In this document: positions 31,909 through 43,347 of the stretch, in pieces
How positions within the stretch are numbered: position 1 is the stretch's first letter
How the letters are laid out: each line of letters begins with the position of its first letter
Assembly: GCF_022965805.1 (NCBI RefSeq)
Contig: NC_133103.1
Coordinates: 26,640,655-26,704,654 of the forward strand
Direction: 5' to 3'
Source of the DNA: Primulina eburnea
Taxonomy: Eukaryota; Streptophyta; Magnoliopsida; Lamiales; Gesneriaceae
Length of the DNA stretch: 64,000 nucleotides
The notes under the pieces: model-generated
The model's database searches: none
What the model was told of the DNA's origin: nothing
Seen by the model: the letters and a program-made list of their open reading frames with translations, nothing else
Position numbers and translations under genes: made by a program

Positions 31909-32320
31909 TTACTTATCTAAATCGACATGCGTTACTACAGTAGGAACTTTGTAAGGCTGATTCCACCTTCCATATTGATATTCCTCATGTTGAAATTGCC
32001 AACATAGTTTAAGAATTTCATTTTGCACGAATCCACTAGAATGCGTATCAAGAACCTCTAGAAAATTATTCAAAGGCTCTTTACTCAGACCATTCTTAAT
32101 GAATAAAATTTTATCTTCTCTATTCATTGATGTCATTCCAACATCTTTGCATTTCCCATTACAAGTCCACCTTGCACATTTATAACATCCACCTATACGT
32201 TTAGCTCTTCGGTTTTTGGCATATGTGCTTTTACCAAATCCTGACATATGTCTTATTATTAATTCACTTGCTTCCCCAACCAATCGGAATTTTGCTTCAA
32301 TTATCAAACGGATATCATTC
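31909..32320 (-). pseudogene. Unrecognised Cys-motif reading frame, cut by an LTR
   Basis: About 135 codons are open from the LTR edge at 32320 to a stop at 31909. It contains a compact Cys cluster CYKCARWTCNGKC (C-x2-C-x4-C-x3-C, possibly zinc-binding) after a basic stretch (STYAKNRRAKRIGG), then NREDKILFIKNGLSKEPLNN and a helical region (NEILKLCWQFQHEEY). The frame is still open at its upstream end, where a gypsy LTR (32321) begins, so the N-terminus is missing. Composition and hydrophobic pattern suggest genuine coding DNA. I do not know the family. It lies about 300 bp upstream of the LOG copy on the same strand. Confidence 0.5.
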
Positions 32321-32578
32321 TGTAAAGCCCTGTAATTTATTATCCGGTAATTTTGGCATAATTAGAATAATTATTGAGTTGTAAATTAAAATAATTATTT
32401 ATGCCAAATAAATTCAAGAAGTGTTTTAAAAATATGTATTTGAGAATATCGGAAAATTTAACGATATAAAATACATATAGAGTTTAAATAACACACGAGA
32501 GCAAAATAAATACAGACCGGGATAAATGGGCTTGAGTTACTATTTTAGTAACCAAATACAATATATATATATATATAT

Positions 32579-32634
<56 letters not shown>

Positions 32635-34722
32635 ACATACACACACAACTTACTTTCAAAAGAAGAAAAAAGAAGAGAGAGAAGAAGAAAACTCATTTCC
32701 CTCAACCCCATTCTCGCAACTCATGTAGCAGCTGTGGGAAAGTTGTGATATCTCCTCCGTCCGGCGTCCAAATCACGAACGGTTTGAGGGGTTGTCTTCC
32801 TTACATCGGTAGCTTCGTTTTGAACCATGAATCGCCACTTTTGATGCTCGTTTCAGCCCCAATCGAGCCCTGTTTCGGGACTGCTCCTTTACGATTTTCT
32901 TGTTCGATTTTAGGTGAGCTATTGCTTGGTTTTTCTTGGTTCTTTGGAGTATATTGAGCAAGGATTTGAAGCTTAAATCTTACCTTGCTGTTCCTGCATT
33001 TTCCAGCTAGTTTTCAGTTCGGTTTTTGGTCGTGAATAGTGTTTTCCGGCGTCTTTTCCGGCGAGTAGCAACATTGGACCGCTAGCGACTAGTTTATAAT
33101 TCGATCTTGGTAATTTTGGATCCAATTCCAGATTTTTTTCGGTGCATTAGTAGGCTGCCCCGAAGTGTAATTTTACTCGCTTCAATTTAATTTCGCCTTG
33201 TCGATTTTAATGCATTATATTGACGTATATATTGGGTTTATATTGTAGGTTCGATCGTTGGAGAGCTTTGATGTATAAATCGAGGAGTTTGTGAATTATT
33301 ATCGAGTTAATCGTTTGATTATTTTGGAGAATTACGGTTATTTGGTTGAAATTCCAGAATTGTTTGGATTTGGGAATTAAGTTTTGATAATTAAAAATCA
33401 ATAAGTTGGATTAATTTAGTGTTATTGGCGAATTGTGAATTATTCGACCTATTTTATCATTTTTAGGTCGAGGAGATTAAAGTTGAGCTTGTTGTGATTT
33501 TAGAGTCGGTTTAGGTATGTTACAGCTCGGTAACATACGACAGTAAAACATAAATTATGTTAAATTGACATTCTGTGTTACATTGATCGTGTTATGAATT
33601 GTTGACTGTTATAAATTGTTAAAGGCCTTTGTTATGATCTATGTTTATTATTATGACATATTATTGGCATTTAGCATTGGACATACAGTTATGACATTCA
33701 TGTTGAGCCCTATCATTTTTGTTAGCCCATTGTTGATATCCGTTGTTATCTGGCACTGTTGTTTATCTCGGGATCATTGTGTGGCTGATAGGCCTATACA
33801 CATGAGACCGAAGATGTGAATGAACAATCCCGTGGTTAGTGCAGCCTTTTGAGGTGAGCGCTGGGATTGTGTCAACTAGTTCGTTCTGTTGTGCCATCCT
33901 GTTATAGCGTATCAGCTGTATGGAGGCCGAGTCAGGGGTGTTTTTCAGCACAGCTTGACATACCTCGCATACTTGGCAGGGCGGTTTAGCTGCATGACGA
34001 TGTAGCTCCCCTGTGTTGTTGCTCGAGCATTATTCCAATTGTTATCGTACCGTTTGTTGGCTCCTGTTATCCCGATTATCTTTGAGCCTTTCATGCATTG
34101 CATATTACATTTCATTATATGATTATGCATGATTTATGTTATTGTTGTTATTGTTGAACTGTTTCATACCAGAATCCTAACCTCAGTTGTTTACTGGGGG
34201 GGCTGCTGTGGTTGCTTTTGGGCACCATGGTAGATCTCCCAAGTCATTTTGCAGCATCAGGCCGAGGTTCCGCCAGCGGAGCTCGGGATTGAGGTTGGAT
34301 TGCTTGGTTCTGTTCAGTGGAGTCTCCCAGTTATTCTATATGTATGTCTTGAGTTGTCTCAGTCTTGTATTGTAGTTTATTTGCCGGGGAGATGCCTCGT
34401 GTATTTGTATTAGTATTTGGTTGTTCTTGTTATGTGCTGAGGCGACTCTGTGATTTTCATTATCTGGTGAGTATTTGATAAGTTTTAAATTCTGTTTAGT
34501 CCTGGCCAGTGCGGCTATAGGTTGTTGACTCTAGTTGGAGTATATTTTGATATAAACTGATGTTTGAGTTTTCGGGATGTCCTATTTACGGGGAGGTCAT
34601 GCCGAAATTTTTCTAGGCCCTAAGGTCCGTTTTAAATTATTTTAAACCTTTTTCCGCTGCAGTTTTAAATCAAACCATTATTGTTTGATCATTAATTGTC
34701 GTTAGAGTAAATGGGCCTCACA
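32321..34722 (+). repeat. Gypsy-6 5' LTR, 2,402 bp
   Basis: Begins TGTAAAGCCC and ends GGGCCTCACA, followed by the primer-binding site. A long (TA)n tract at about 32562-32633 lies near the promoter region. The interior is cut after about 107 bp by another LTR at 34830. No 3' LTR is seen in the window. Confidence 0.8.
32562..32633 (+). repeat. (TA)n microsatellite in Gypsy-6 LTR
   Basis: Interrupted TA repeats of about 70 bp; TA-rich reading frames here are artefacts. Confidence 0.95.
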
Positions 34723-34725
34723 TCT

Positions 34726-34737
34726 TGGTATCAGAGC
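34726..34737 (+). other. Gypsy-6 primer-binding site (tRNA-iMet)
   Basis: TGGTATCAGAGC lies three bases after the LTR end. Confidence 0.9.
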
Positions 34738-34829
34738 GTAAACTGGGATAGGCTCGAACTAGAGTCTAGGACACTTGAGTCTTGGCACTAAAATGGTTGT
34801 TGCGCCTGTGTATGCTACTTGACAACATG
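34738..34829 (+). other. Gypsy-6 leader remnant
   Basis: About 90 bp resembling the Gypsy-1 leader (GTAAACTGGGATAGGCTCG; 'cttggcactaaaat'). It ends ACATG just before the next LTR; ACATG is a candidate target duplication whose partner is not in the window. Confidence 0.7.
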
Positions 34830-34883
34830 TGTAGTATCCCGATGCCTAAATTGAGTAATTATTGGATTAATTATATTCTGCGA

Positions 34884-35150
34884 GTTCGGAAGGAACGAAC
34901 CAGGATCGGACCGTCCGAAGAGGTTCGGATCGTCCGAAGTGGGTTCGGATGGACCGTTCGGTTCGGTGTCAGACCGAGTCTTGTCAACAGTAGACCGTGT
35001 CAGGGTTCGGATCGTCCGAAGAGGTTCGGATCGTCCGAAGACAGGTGGCTGGACACGTGGAAGACATGCAGAGTTCGGAACGTCCGAAGTGGATCGGATC
35101 GTCCGAAGTGCACAGGATCGGATCTTCCGAAGTGGATCGGATCGTCCGAT
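34884..35150. repeat. TTCGGANNNTCCGAA dyad array in a gypsy LTR
   Basis: About ten dyads, e.g. TTCGGATCGTCCGAA three times, TTCGGAACGTCCGAA and ATCGGATCTTCCGAA, with start-to-start spacing mostly 18-20 bp. The motif is the same as in the Copia-1 LTR and ORF3 promoter, although this LTR belongs to the other superfamily. It sits directly upstream of the TATA box at 35157. Confidence 0.92.
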
Positions 35151-35156
35151 CGTCGT

Positions 35157-35166
35157 CTATAAATAG
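35157..35166 (+). promoter_or_regulatory. TATA box of Gypsy-7 LTR
   Basis: CTATAAATAG, followed by AGGCGCGAGG. It begins about 10 bp after the last dyad. The transcription start should be near 35190. Confidence 0.85.
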
Positions 35167-36176
35167 AGGCGCGAGGCTTCACTTTTCAATTACCAATTCC
35201 GAGAGTTCCAGAGCGTTTTAGTCGTTTCTGATGGGTTTCTAGCTTTTCCCGAGGTTCGGGCACTAGCAGGGAGCTACTGGCTTTGTAGCGGAGCTGTGCT
35301 CTAGTTGGGAGCTAGCGGCATCAGTGGGCTGACTACGGACGCAGGTATGGTTCTAGGTTCCCTTGAGATTTGGAAGTATCTATTAGTCTAGTTAAGGCTT
35401 TTAGATGTGGTTTAGTGATATGGTATCACTTGGATTGTAGGCTTGATTCTAGGGCTGATTACTAGGATCTACTGGTTTGAGGTACGGAAGTACTATCCGA
35501 GATATCCTGGTTGAGTATGCTTTACTATGTGTTGCATGTTTATGTGTTGCATTATTATCTGACATATGATGCATGGTTTATTATGCGGCATTTGCATAAT
35601 CATGTTGGGCCTGTTTATCTTTTGAGATAGCCTGTTCAGAGGGTGCTCAGCCCTCGGTTGTTGTGGATGGTTGGACCCCGTTGGCCGACGGTGGTCAGGA
35701 TACCGGTATATCCACAGGTTTATGGTATGGGAGCCACCTCCTGGTGCGACGGCGCAGAGTGCTACATACCTTGACGTCATTTGCCTGAGCAGTTTTTCGT
35801 TATACCCAGACCCTGGTATCCAGTACATTTTGCATACATGCATGTCATAGTCTTGTATACTCATTCTTTCGGTACTGAGCGTTTTATGCTCACGTCCTCG
35901 GTTTATCTCTGTTTTGGACACCCTATTCGATGGGGCAGGTCTCAGGTTGGACGGTCCAGGAGGGAGAGGACAGGGAGCTAGCAGGGGTTGACCTGTAGTT
36001 GCTGGTATTTTATTCTTGGGATTTAGTTTGATTTGGTTGTTTTAGTATTCGTACTTACTGATTCGATCGGGCTGTATATGTTGTTTTTCCGCTGTTTATC
36101 TGATTCAGTTTTATTAAGTTAATTGCATGCTTAAGTTCTGATTAGTAGGTGATTCTGGAACGGGTCACTACATTTA

Positions 36177-36188
36177 TGGTATCAGAGC
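36177..36188 (+). other. Gypsy-7 primer-binding site (tRNA-iMet)
   Basis: TGGTATCAGAGC lies four bases after the LTR end. Confidence 0.9.
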
Positions 36189-36254
36189 ATGCATTAAGAT
36201 TTTGGGATTTAGAACTGTTCTTTTGGGTCTAATCTCTGGTGACTTTTTGTAGAG

Positions 36255-36634
36255 ATGTCTGGTTTTGACGACGATGCTAGTAGTCATGGCAGCGTGGGAC
36301 GCTGGGGAGACCGCGACGATCGGGAGCGTCGTCGAGAGCATCGGGAACGTCGTCCACACCGACGAGATGAGCCTCGGAGTTTCAGTATGCATAGGTTCTT
36401 GCAGATGGGGCCGAAACCTCTTTCGGGCGGCGAGACTCCGGATGTTGCGGAGAACTGGCTTGAGAGGATGGAGAGCTGTTTCAAGTCTTTCCAGTGCTCG
36501 GCGGAGCAGCAGATGGATACCCTTGATTTCTTGCTGGAGGGCGGTGCACGTAAGTGGTGGAGGTCTACCTCTGCACCGATAGTTCAGCGACAGGGCCGAG
36601 TTCTTTGGGCCGATTTCCGAGCTGCTTTCATGCT
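36255..36634 (+). pseudogene. Gypsy-7 gag N-terminal half, cut by an inversion
   Basis: ATG at 36255 opens MSGFDDDASSHGSVGRWGDR, an Arg/Asp-rich N-terminus, followed by the gag capsid start (FLQMGPKPLSGGETPDVAEN; ERMESCFKSFQCSAEQQ; KWWRSTSAP; LWADFRAAF). Similarity ends at about 36634. The next expected gag sequence (YFPPALLQTKAIELINLKQG) is found instead on the opposite strand at the far end of the following block, next to the assembly gap. Confidence 0.85.
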
Positions 36635-37830
36635 GCTTCCAACCCACTCCCGAACTGAGGAAAACCAGGAATCTCCTCGGGAAAAACTCCGAAAATCGCA
36701 AACCACTGGAATGTCACTGACCCCACACTGTCTGCGGACGAATCAAAGCATAGATAAGTAGCCTTCCCGCCCGACTCTAAGGCACGACAGGCTTTCACCA
36801 AAACCACAGCATCGGGGGTCGCGCTCCCTCTCCATAGAAAAACCAACTGTCGCCCTCCACTGGACGAAACTGCACGAACTTCTGGTACAGTCCACAGTAG
36901 CTCTATACACAGTCAGCACATCTATTCCCAGAATGCAATCAAAATCCTCCATCGCAAAATCATCAAATTAGCAGTTAAGATATTACCCTCAAACTCTAGA
37001 GGACAACCCATCACTAACGTTTAGCTAACACCGAATGACCCATCGGTGTGGAAACTAACCACAATGTCCAAAGAAGTGAAAGTTAAAGCATGACGCTTAG
37101 CAAACCTCGCAGATATAAATGATGCGATGCACCAGATCAATGAGAACGTAAGCGTAATCCACATAAATTACAAATCCCTGCAATAACTCTCTCGTTCTCC
37201 TCACGCAGCCTGATCCTGTTAAGAGCAAAGACCTGCCCTTGAGTACGCGGTCGGAGGTTAGAGCCCTGAGTAGACTGTCCCTGCTGTGGCCTCTGATGAA
37301 CTGAAGCCTGAGAACCAGATCCTGATCCTCCACCCATCTGGGGACATCTCTCTTCATGTGGCCACTCTCACCGCACCTGAAACAAGCACCCCCACTCTGC
37401 GACAACGCTCTGTCGGATGTTCCTTCCCGCAATGCTGACACGGGCCCTTCTTCTTCCCAAATGGTGAACTCCTCCAGATCCAGAGGAAGAAGATAGATCC
37501 CCCTTCTTAAATGATTGGGCACGGGACCCAAAGAACTAGTAGGACGAGCAGACTGCATGGCTCGACCCCTCAGCAAACTGCCCTCTGCCTGGCGACAACG
37601 TTCACAAGGCCCATATACGACGTCGGATCTCACAGACCACGACCCGATCAATAATCTCCTGATTGAGGCCCTGAAAAAATGATTATACTTGGCCACCGCT
37701 GTCACTACGTGCGGAACATATGGGAGCAACTCAAAGAACTTCTGCTGATACTCATCAACAGACAAACTCCCCTGCTTCAGATTGATCAACTCAATCGCCT
37801 TGGTCTGCAGAAGAGCTGGCGGAAAGTAAG
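36635..37830 (-). pseudogene. Inverted gypsy gag-to-protease segment
   Basis: Reading leftward from 37830: YFPPALLQTKAIELINLKQG, a gag C-terminal half, a damaged knuckle (CFRCGESGHMKRDV, last Cys lost), protease-linker sequence, FDCILGIDVLTVYRATVDC near 36940, and finally the RT-linker motif FPEEIPGFP near 36660, where the inversion breakpoint lies. Several frameshifts break it. The block begins where the plus-strand gag left off, so it is probably the same element's continuation, flipped. It abuts the N gap; misassembly is a real alternative. Confidence 0.82.
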
Positions 37831-37930
37831 NNNNNNNNNNNNNNNNNNNNNNNNNNNNNNNNNNNNNNNNNNNNNNNNNNNNNNNNNNNNNNNNNNNNNN
37901 NNNNNNNNNNNNNNNNNNNNNNNNNNNNNN
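37831..37930. other. Assembly gap, 100 N
   Basis: Exactly 100 N bases, the usual placeholder for a gap of unknown size. On the left is inverted gag; on the right, a Copia-2b LTR piece. About 150 bp of that LTR, and the right end of the 27754 insert, should be missing here. Confidence 0.98.
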
Positions 37931-38206
37931 TTGTTTACTGACTCTCAAGGGGTCATCAGGTGGCAAGGTTGGGTGTTTTATCGAAACATATAGGAGTCGA
38001 TGCATTGTAGTCGGGGATTCATTGCTTACCTTCGGGTATGGATATCCTATGTGTATGTAGTATGAAATCTCTGATCAGAGTATGGTGGTAATTATGAAAG
38101 GGGTTTCATAGATTACACCATCGATGCAACTACAACATGACACATAATATCGATTCATTGACAATTCTCGATAAACCAATGGTTGTCGAATCGGTCGGGA
38201 TATATG
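37931..38206 (+). repeat. Copia-2b 3' LTR, piece 2 of 3
   Basis: Matches positions 38726-39010 of the Copia-2 5' LTR. It ends at ATATG (38202-38206), the left target duplication of Copia-2, and continues at 47918. Confidence 0.9.
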
Positions 38207-40276
38207 TGTTAGAGTAGGTGTCCGTCGAGCCAAGTGTTGGCCGAGTGTTCACAATGAAACTCTATGTATAACCGATCTTTATTTTAATAATATTTGAAAT
38301 TATTATTTTGGCACTTCTTTATCTGTATACCCATGCTAGTTGCATAGATAAAGTCCTTGAATATACAAATAGTAGAAAGAATATGAGATGCTCATATGAT
38401 GAGTATCATGAAACTCATATTTGGAATAATGTATATTCTAAACAGTTCCTAGTCGATTCAGCCGCCGCTAAGAAGGATATAGGCCGCTCGAGTTAGAGAC
38501 TAGTATCTGCGATGTGAGTACCATGTTTCATTGGTAAGGGACATTGTGATGTCCGAACATGCAGATAGGTGCTCTTTGTAAAATGCACTGAACAACCCTC
38601 CATAAAGGACTTTCCAAGTGGTTCTCACTTATCGAGTGGAAAAGTCCTAGTTTATGGTTGTACACCATTAGTCCTTATGACCCGGGACAACATTGAGACT
38701 CTATGTGCTAGAATTACACTTTGGCTTGTTTACCGACTCTCATGGGGTCATCAGGTGGCAAGGTTGGGTATTCTGTCGAAACATATAGGAGTCGATGCAT
38801 TGTAGTCGGGAATTCACCGCTTACCTTCGCGTATGGATATCCTATGTGTTCTCATGTGTATGTAGATTGAAATCCCTTATCAGAGTATGGTGGTAATTAT
38901 GAAAGGGGTTTCATAGATTACACCATCGATGGAACTACGACATGACACATAGTATCGATTCATTGACAACTCTCGATAAACCAATGGTTGTCGAATCGGT
39001 CGGGATATATGAGTTGAAGGGACCGTACTGTACGCTAACCATAATTGAATGGTTCTTGCAGGCACTATCATTTGATACCTAGGGAATCATGTAAGCGATG
39101 TTGCTAGGCGTTTAATATGATTGGTTGGGTACTATCAGACTTGAGTTCTGACGTTCTTGTTATCAAGGGGTTGATAAGTAAGAATGGAGCAATTGGGGTA
39201 TGCTCATATAAGGACATGTTTAGTCCGAATCACATGGAGATGTGAACCCACGGTTAGTTGTATCAATGAACCATTGAGGGCCACACAAGTGCTGGCTTTC
39301 TAGATCCCGTTGAGAAGTAAAAATAGTTCAATGTGTTGAACGGATTATAAAGGAGTTTATAAGCGTAAGAAAAAAAAAATGGAAGTATGACTTCTATGAG
39401 AGAAATGTAAATTTTAATTTATGGAAGTGTTCCTAGATTAAAAGTTGAACAAATAAATAATGTATTTGAAAATTGTGATTTTCATAAACATTATTATGGA
39501 CTAAATTAAATTAATTCAAGTGTTGAATTAATTAAACACTAGTGGACCTAGTAGAGTCCAAATAATCAAATTAATTCAAGAGTTGAATTAATTAAATCAT
39601 ATTGGGTCTTGTAGAGCCCAATATTAAAATAATTATTCAACTAGTGACTTGAGTAAATTCAAGTAATGTTTAATTAGTCTCAAATATGTTTGAGATAATT
39701 AAAAATAAGTCCATGGATTTTTAATTCTTAAAAATCAAATAAGACTTGCATGCATGGGAGGTGAAGAGTTGGGAGACAACTTTCTCAATATTCAAGACGT
39801 GTCACACATGCCAACAACACCTTTTTACACTACCAAGGCTAGTCTCCCTTCCCCTCTTCAAGACTTGAAGTGGCCGAAATCTTCAAGGGATATTCTCCAA
39901 GTTTTCTCTCAATTTTCTTCTTCAAGAGTTGAGGAAAGAAAACACTTCTCAAAGAAAAATGCTCTAATTTTTCTAGTGCAAAATTAGAGTGGATCTAGCT
40001 TGTTGGTGGTGGGCTTAATATTTGAGCAAGGCGGGCTCAAAGGGAAGCTTGTAGAAGGTCAACCTTTCAAGAGCCAAGTTGTTTACATCTTGGTTGGAGC
40101 CATTATCAACCTCAAGAGGTTGATAGGTAACGATTTCTCAACACACTATGTATGACATTTTTGTGTTTTTGTATATGCTACACCTAGTACTAGAGGTGGC
40201 CGAAATTTTCCATGTGTTTTTCGAAAATTTTGTTGCTTCCGTTGCGTTTTCGGTCACCTAAAATCGATCCCTTTCA
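38207..40276 (+). repeat. Copia-2 5' LTR, 2,070 bp
   Basis: TGTTAGAGTAGGTG to TCCCTTTCA. The pattern is repeated at 45849-47917 with a few substitutions and small indels. Short reading frames within it also recur in the 3' LTR and are not genes. Confidence 0.93.
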
Positions 40277-40278
40277 AG

Positions 40279-40291
40279 TGGTATCAAGAGC
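40279..40291 (+). other. Copia-2 primer-binding site, one-base variant
   Basis: TGGTATCAAGAGC has one extra A compared with TGGTATCAGAGC of the other elements here. It lies two bases after the LTR end. Confidence 0.8.
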
Positions 40292-41904
40292 TAAGGGTAC
40301 TAGTTTTTGTGTAGCATATACATAATATTATATTGAGGGCGATTTCTAACCGATTGAGATGAAAATTTGCTACAAATATCAAGGCTTTTGTGGGGATATT
40401 TCGGGCAGCATGTTTTGGATTATCAAAGTGTCATGGGCCTTGAGTTGTTGGGCCATTGGATGGCTAACATATTTGTGAATTTTAAATGGACCAAAATGTT
40501 TTTGGTGAAAAATAAGTTTTTGGGCCCTTAAGTTTAAAATTACAAAAGTTGCAAATTTTTCTCATAAAATAAATAATTGAAGTTGGACTTTAATTATTTA
40601 TAGTAAATTGTGATTTATAAAAAATTCGGTTATAAATAAATTAATTGGAAAGTAGACAAAGGTGTTTGTATACTTTGTTAATTTAGTTTATAATCGTGGC
40701 GGTTAGTGATTGGTTCAAGATATATAATATTTGATCAATTAATTATTGTGATAATTAATTGATGGTGTATGATATGTGATATTATGCATGAAGGATGATC
40801 AAAAGCCCAAGCCCAATTTGCTAGGTGTATGCTAGGATATTTTGTGTTGAATGATTGTAATAATTATCAATTATAAAGTGGGCTTGGTTTATGGCCCGTT
40901 CCCACCCCATGAGATGTATCCCTATTTGCCATGTATATTTATTTGTAAATATTAGTATAGTGGATGATCAAGATTGGAAAATGGTGGCCATGATGATTAT
41001 GAAGATCGAAGACATGTAAATATTGAGAGCTAACGTAATAGTTGCATTGCATCCCGTGCATTTACCCTAAGATTGGACCTAGGCCCGTGTTTAGCTCACA
41101 CGGGCCATTAGTTTTCGGGCGATTGATCATCCTTGTTTGTTTACTATTTATAATATATGCATGATATGTTATAAATAATGAGTATGTGCGTTATTATTAT
41201 GATAATAACAAAGTTGCATGAATCCGGCAAACATACGATCAAACATGGCGATCTTTTAAAATAAAATTAATGATGAGACCTTTCAAAATTAAAAAAACCC
41301 TCATTTTGAATAAGATTCAAAATTAATATCAAGTCCGAAAAGGAGAATTATAAATTTGTTTATAATTTCCTTGTCTTCCATCGACAATGGTTGCATGATG
41401 AACGCTACCCGTACTCGGGGCTCGGCTCATATTATTGGGGGAGCTTTGGGTGCCGGAAAGCTGTGACATCCATTGACATGGTGATGTGAACTACGTGGAA
41501 CTCCCATGATTTCGGCTCATATTACTGAGGGAACTCATGGCGACCGTCCATTAAGGTTCAATATCGATGGGTTAGGCTTGACACGTAAAGATGAACGACG
41601 TCATATTATTGGGTCCTAATCAAACGTGAGACAAAAGTTTACGTAGAGGGTTGCATGGCGATGCAATTGGAAACTACCTTTTAGGAATTATGATTGGCTG
41701 ATATTATTCGGGATCATAATTCGCTAATTGGACCTTACGTACCTACTGAGGAAAGGAGTTTCCTGTTTTCACTAGAGGGTAGTGAAAGATGTCAAAACAG
41801 TGGGAGTAAACATTTATAAAGTTCAAGTCCATACTTTATATCTTACTAAATATTTTAAAATAGTCATTAACATTTATCTGTTTACTTTTCAGTACTATTT
41901 GACA
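40292..41904 (+). other. Copia-2 untranslated leader, 1.6 kb
   Basis: No gene is visible. From 41400 to 41650 short phrases recur: GGCTCATATTATTGGGGGAG / GGCTCATATTACTGAGGGAA, with GGGAGCTTTGGG / GGGAACTCATGG following, and 'catattattgggtcc' and 'gatattattcgggatc' nearby. These are possible degenerate repeats with RNA packaging or structural roles. Confidence 0.6.
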
Positions 41905-42760
41905 ATGTCTTCAATTCGCACTCCGCTTTCTGCCATACTCGAAAAACATGTGTTAACCGGACCTAACTACCTCACTTGGCTAAGAAATCTGAAAATCGTC
42001 TTGAACTCGGAAAAGATTGCATATACACTAAATGAGTCGCCCCCTGATAAGGCTCCGACTGACTGCACTCCTGAGGAATTGCAGACCTACAAGGATTGGT
42101 GTGACCATGACTTGAAGGCCAAGTGTTATATGCAGGCTTCTATGAATGATGAGCTGCAGAGGCGTTTTGAGGGTGCAAAGAGTGCTGCTGACATTCATTT
42201 GCACCTCAAGGAGCTCTTTGGTGAGCAGACTCGGCCTCTTAGGCATGCTACCGTCAAGGAGCTCATTACTTTACGCATGCGAGATGGGGCCTCGGTCCAT
42301 GAGCATGGCCTAAAGTTGATTGGGCTCGTGGACAAGCTCGTTGGCATGGATTTGATCTTGCCTTCGGAGTTGACCACCGATGTGTTGCTGTTGTCACTGC
42401 CTAGCTCGTTTGATCCTTTCGTGGTGAATTTCAACATGAACAAGATGGAACCGACCCTTGAGGAGTTGGTGAACATGCTTGTGACCTTTGACTCCACCAT
42501 CAAGTAAGAGAAGTCGGTTCTTTATGTGGGTTCTTCATCTGGTACGAAGACCGATCCACGTGGGAAGAGGAAGAAGCGTTCTTTCCAACGTCCCAAGAAG
42601 AACGTGCCCTTGAAGAGGCAAGCTCCGAGTCCCGTTGTGGTAGCTACACCAGATAAAGCTAACAAGACTGTTGATATTTGTCATCACTGCAAGAAACCTG
42701 GACATTGGAGGCGTAATTGCAAGGAATATCTTGCCCAGAAGGGTTCTGGAAAGGGTATGT
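41905..42760 (+). pseudogene. Copia-2 gag with one nonsense codon
   Basis: ATG 41905. About 200 codons encode the UBN2-like copia capsid (GPNYLTWLRNLKIVLNSEKI; LKELFGEQTRPLRHATVKEL; LPSSFDPFVVNFNMNK). A TAA at 42505-42507 interrupts it; the same frame then continues through a basic region (GKRKKRSFQRPKK) to a complete CCHC knuckle, CHHCKKPGHWRRNC. Only the single stop separates capsid from nucleocapsid. Confidence 0.88.
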
Positions 42761-43347
42761 TCTATATCGAAGTAAACATTTCAATTAACTCTACTTCTTT
42801 GGTATTGGATACCGGCTGTGGCTCACATCTCTGTAATGATTTGCAGGTGATGGGAAGAAGTAGGAGGCTCAGGGAAGGTGAGACCTTCTTGAGGATGGGC
42901 AATTGAGCAAGAGTTGCTGCCAAGGCTGTAGGAGATGTTTACTTGCATTTGAACAATGATTTTAAGCTTGTTTTAAGAGATGTTTTGTTTGTACCAGACT
43001 TGGTAAAAAACATTATTTCCATTTCTATGCTTGATAAAGATGGATTTTCTTGTTTATTTAGCAAAGGTGTTTGCAACATTTAAAAGAACGAATGTTTAAT
43101 TGGTACCGGAGAACTTGAAATTGATCTCTACACCTTAAAATTGAAAGATATTCCATTTAACAGTGTCCAAGCTGTAACAACAACAAACAAGCGCAAACAA
43201 GATACTCTAAATTCGGCACAATTATGGCATGCTCGATTAGGACATATTTCCCTAAGAAGGACGAACAAGCTAGTGGGAGTGGGCATGTTTAATATGTCTG
43301 ATATTAATGCTCTCACGACTTGTGAATCCTGTCTAAAAGAAAGATGA
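42761..43347 (+). pseudogene. Copia-2 protease and pre-integrase region, broken
   Basis: The protease core LVLDTGCGSHL is present near 42800. A TGA at 42904-42906 and a TAA near 43081 interrupt the frame, and another frame ends with a TGA at 43345-43347. The pre-integrase zinc region is recognisable (LWHARLGHISLRRTNKLV; CESCLKER). Confidence 0.85.

Larger units (their letters stand above)
34830..36172 (+). repeat. Gypsy-7 5' LTR, 1,343 bp
   Basis: Begins TGTAGTATCCCG and ends GGGTCACTACA, followed by a primer-binding site at 36177-36188. U3 is short (about 330 bp) and largely filled with the TTCGGA/TCCGAA dyad array, ending in a strong TATA box. Confidence 0.88.

Noticed and set aside
32484..32957. 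Overlapping frames on both strands rich in Tyr-Ile near 32560-32640
   Set aside because: These are translations of a TA microsatellite in an LTR, with no conserved domain.
37097..38005. A long minus-strand frame spanning the N gap
   Set aside because: It is open only because N codons are not stops; it joins inverted gag with an LTR piece.
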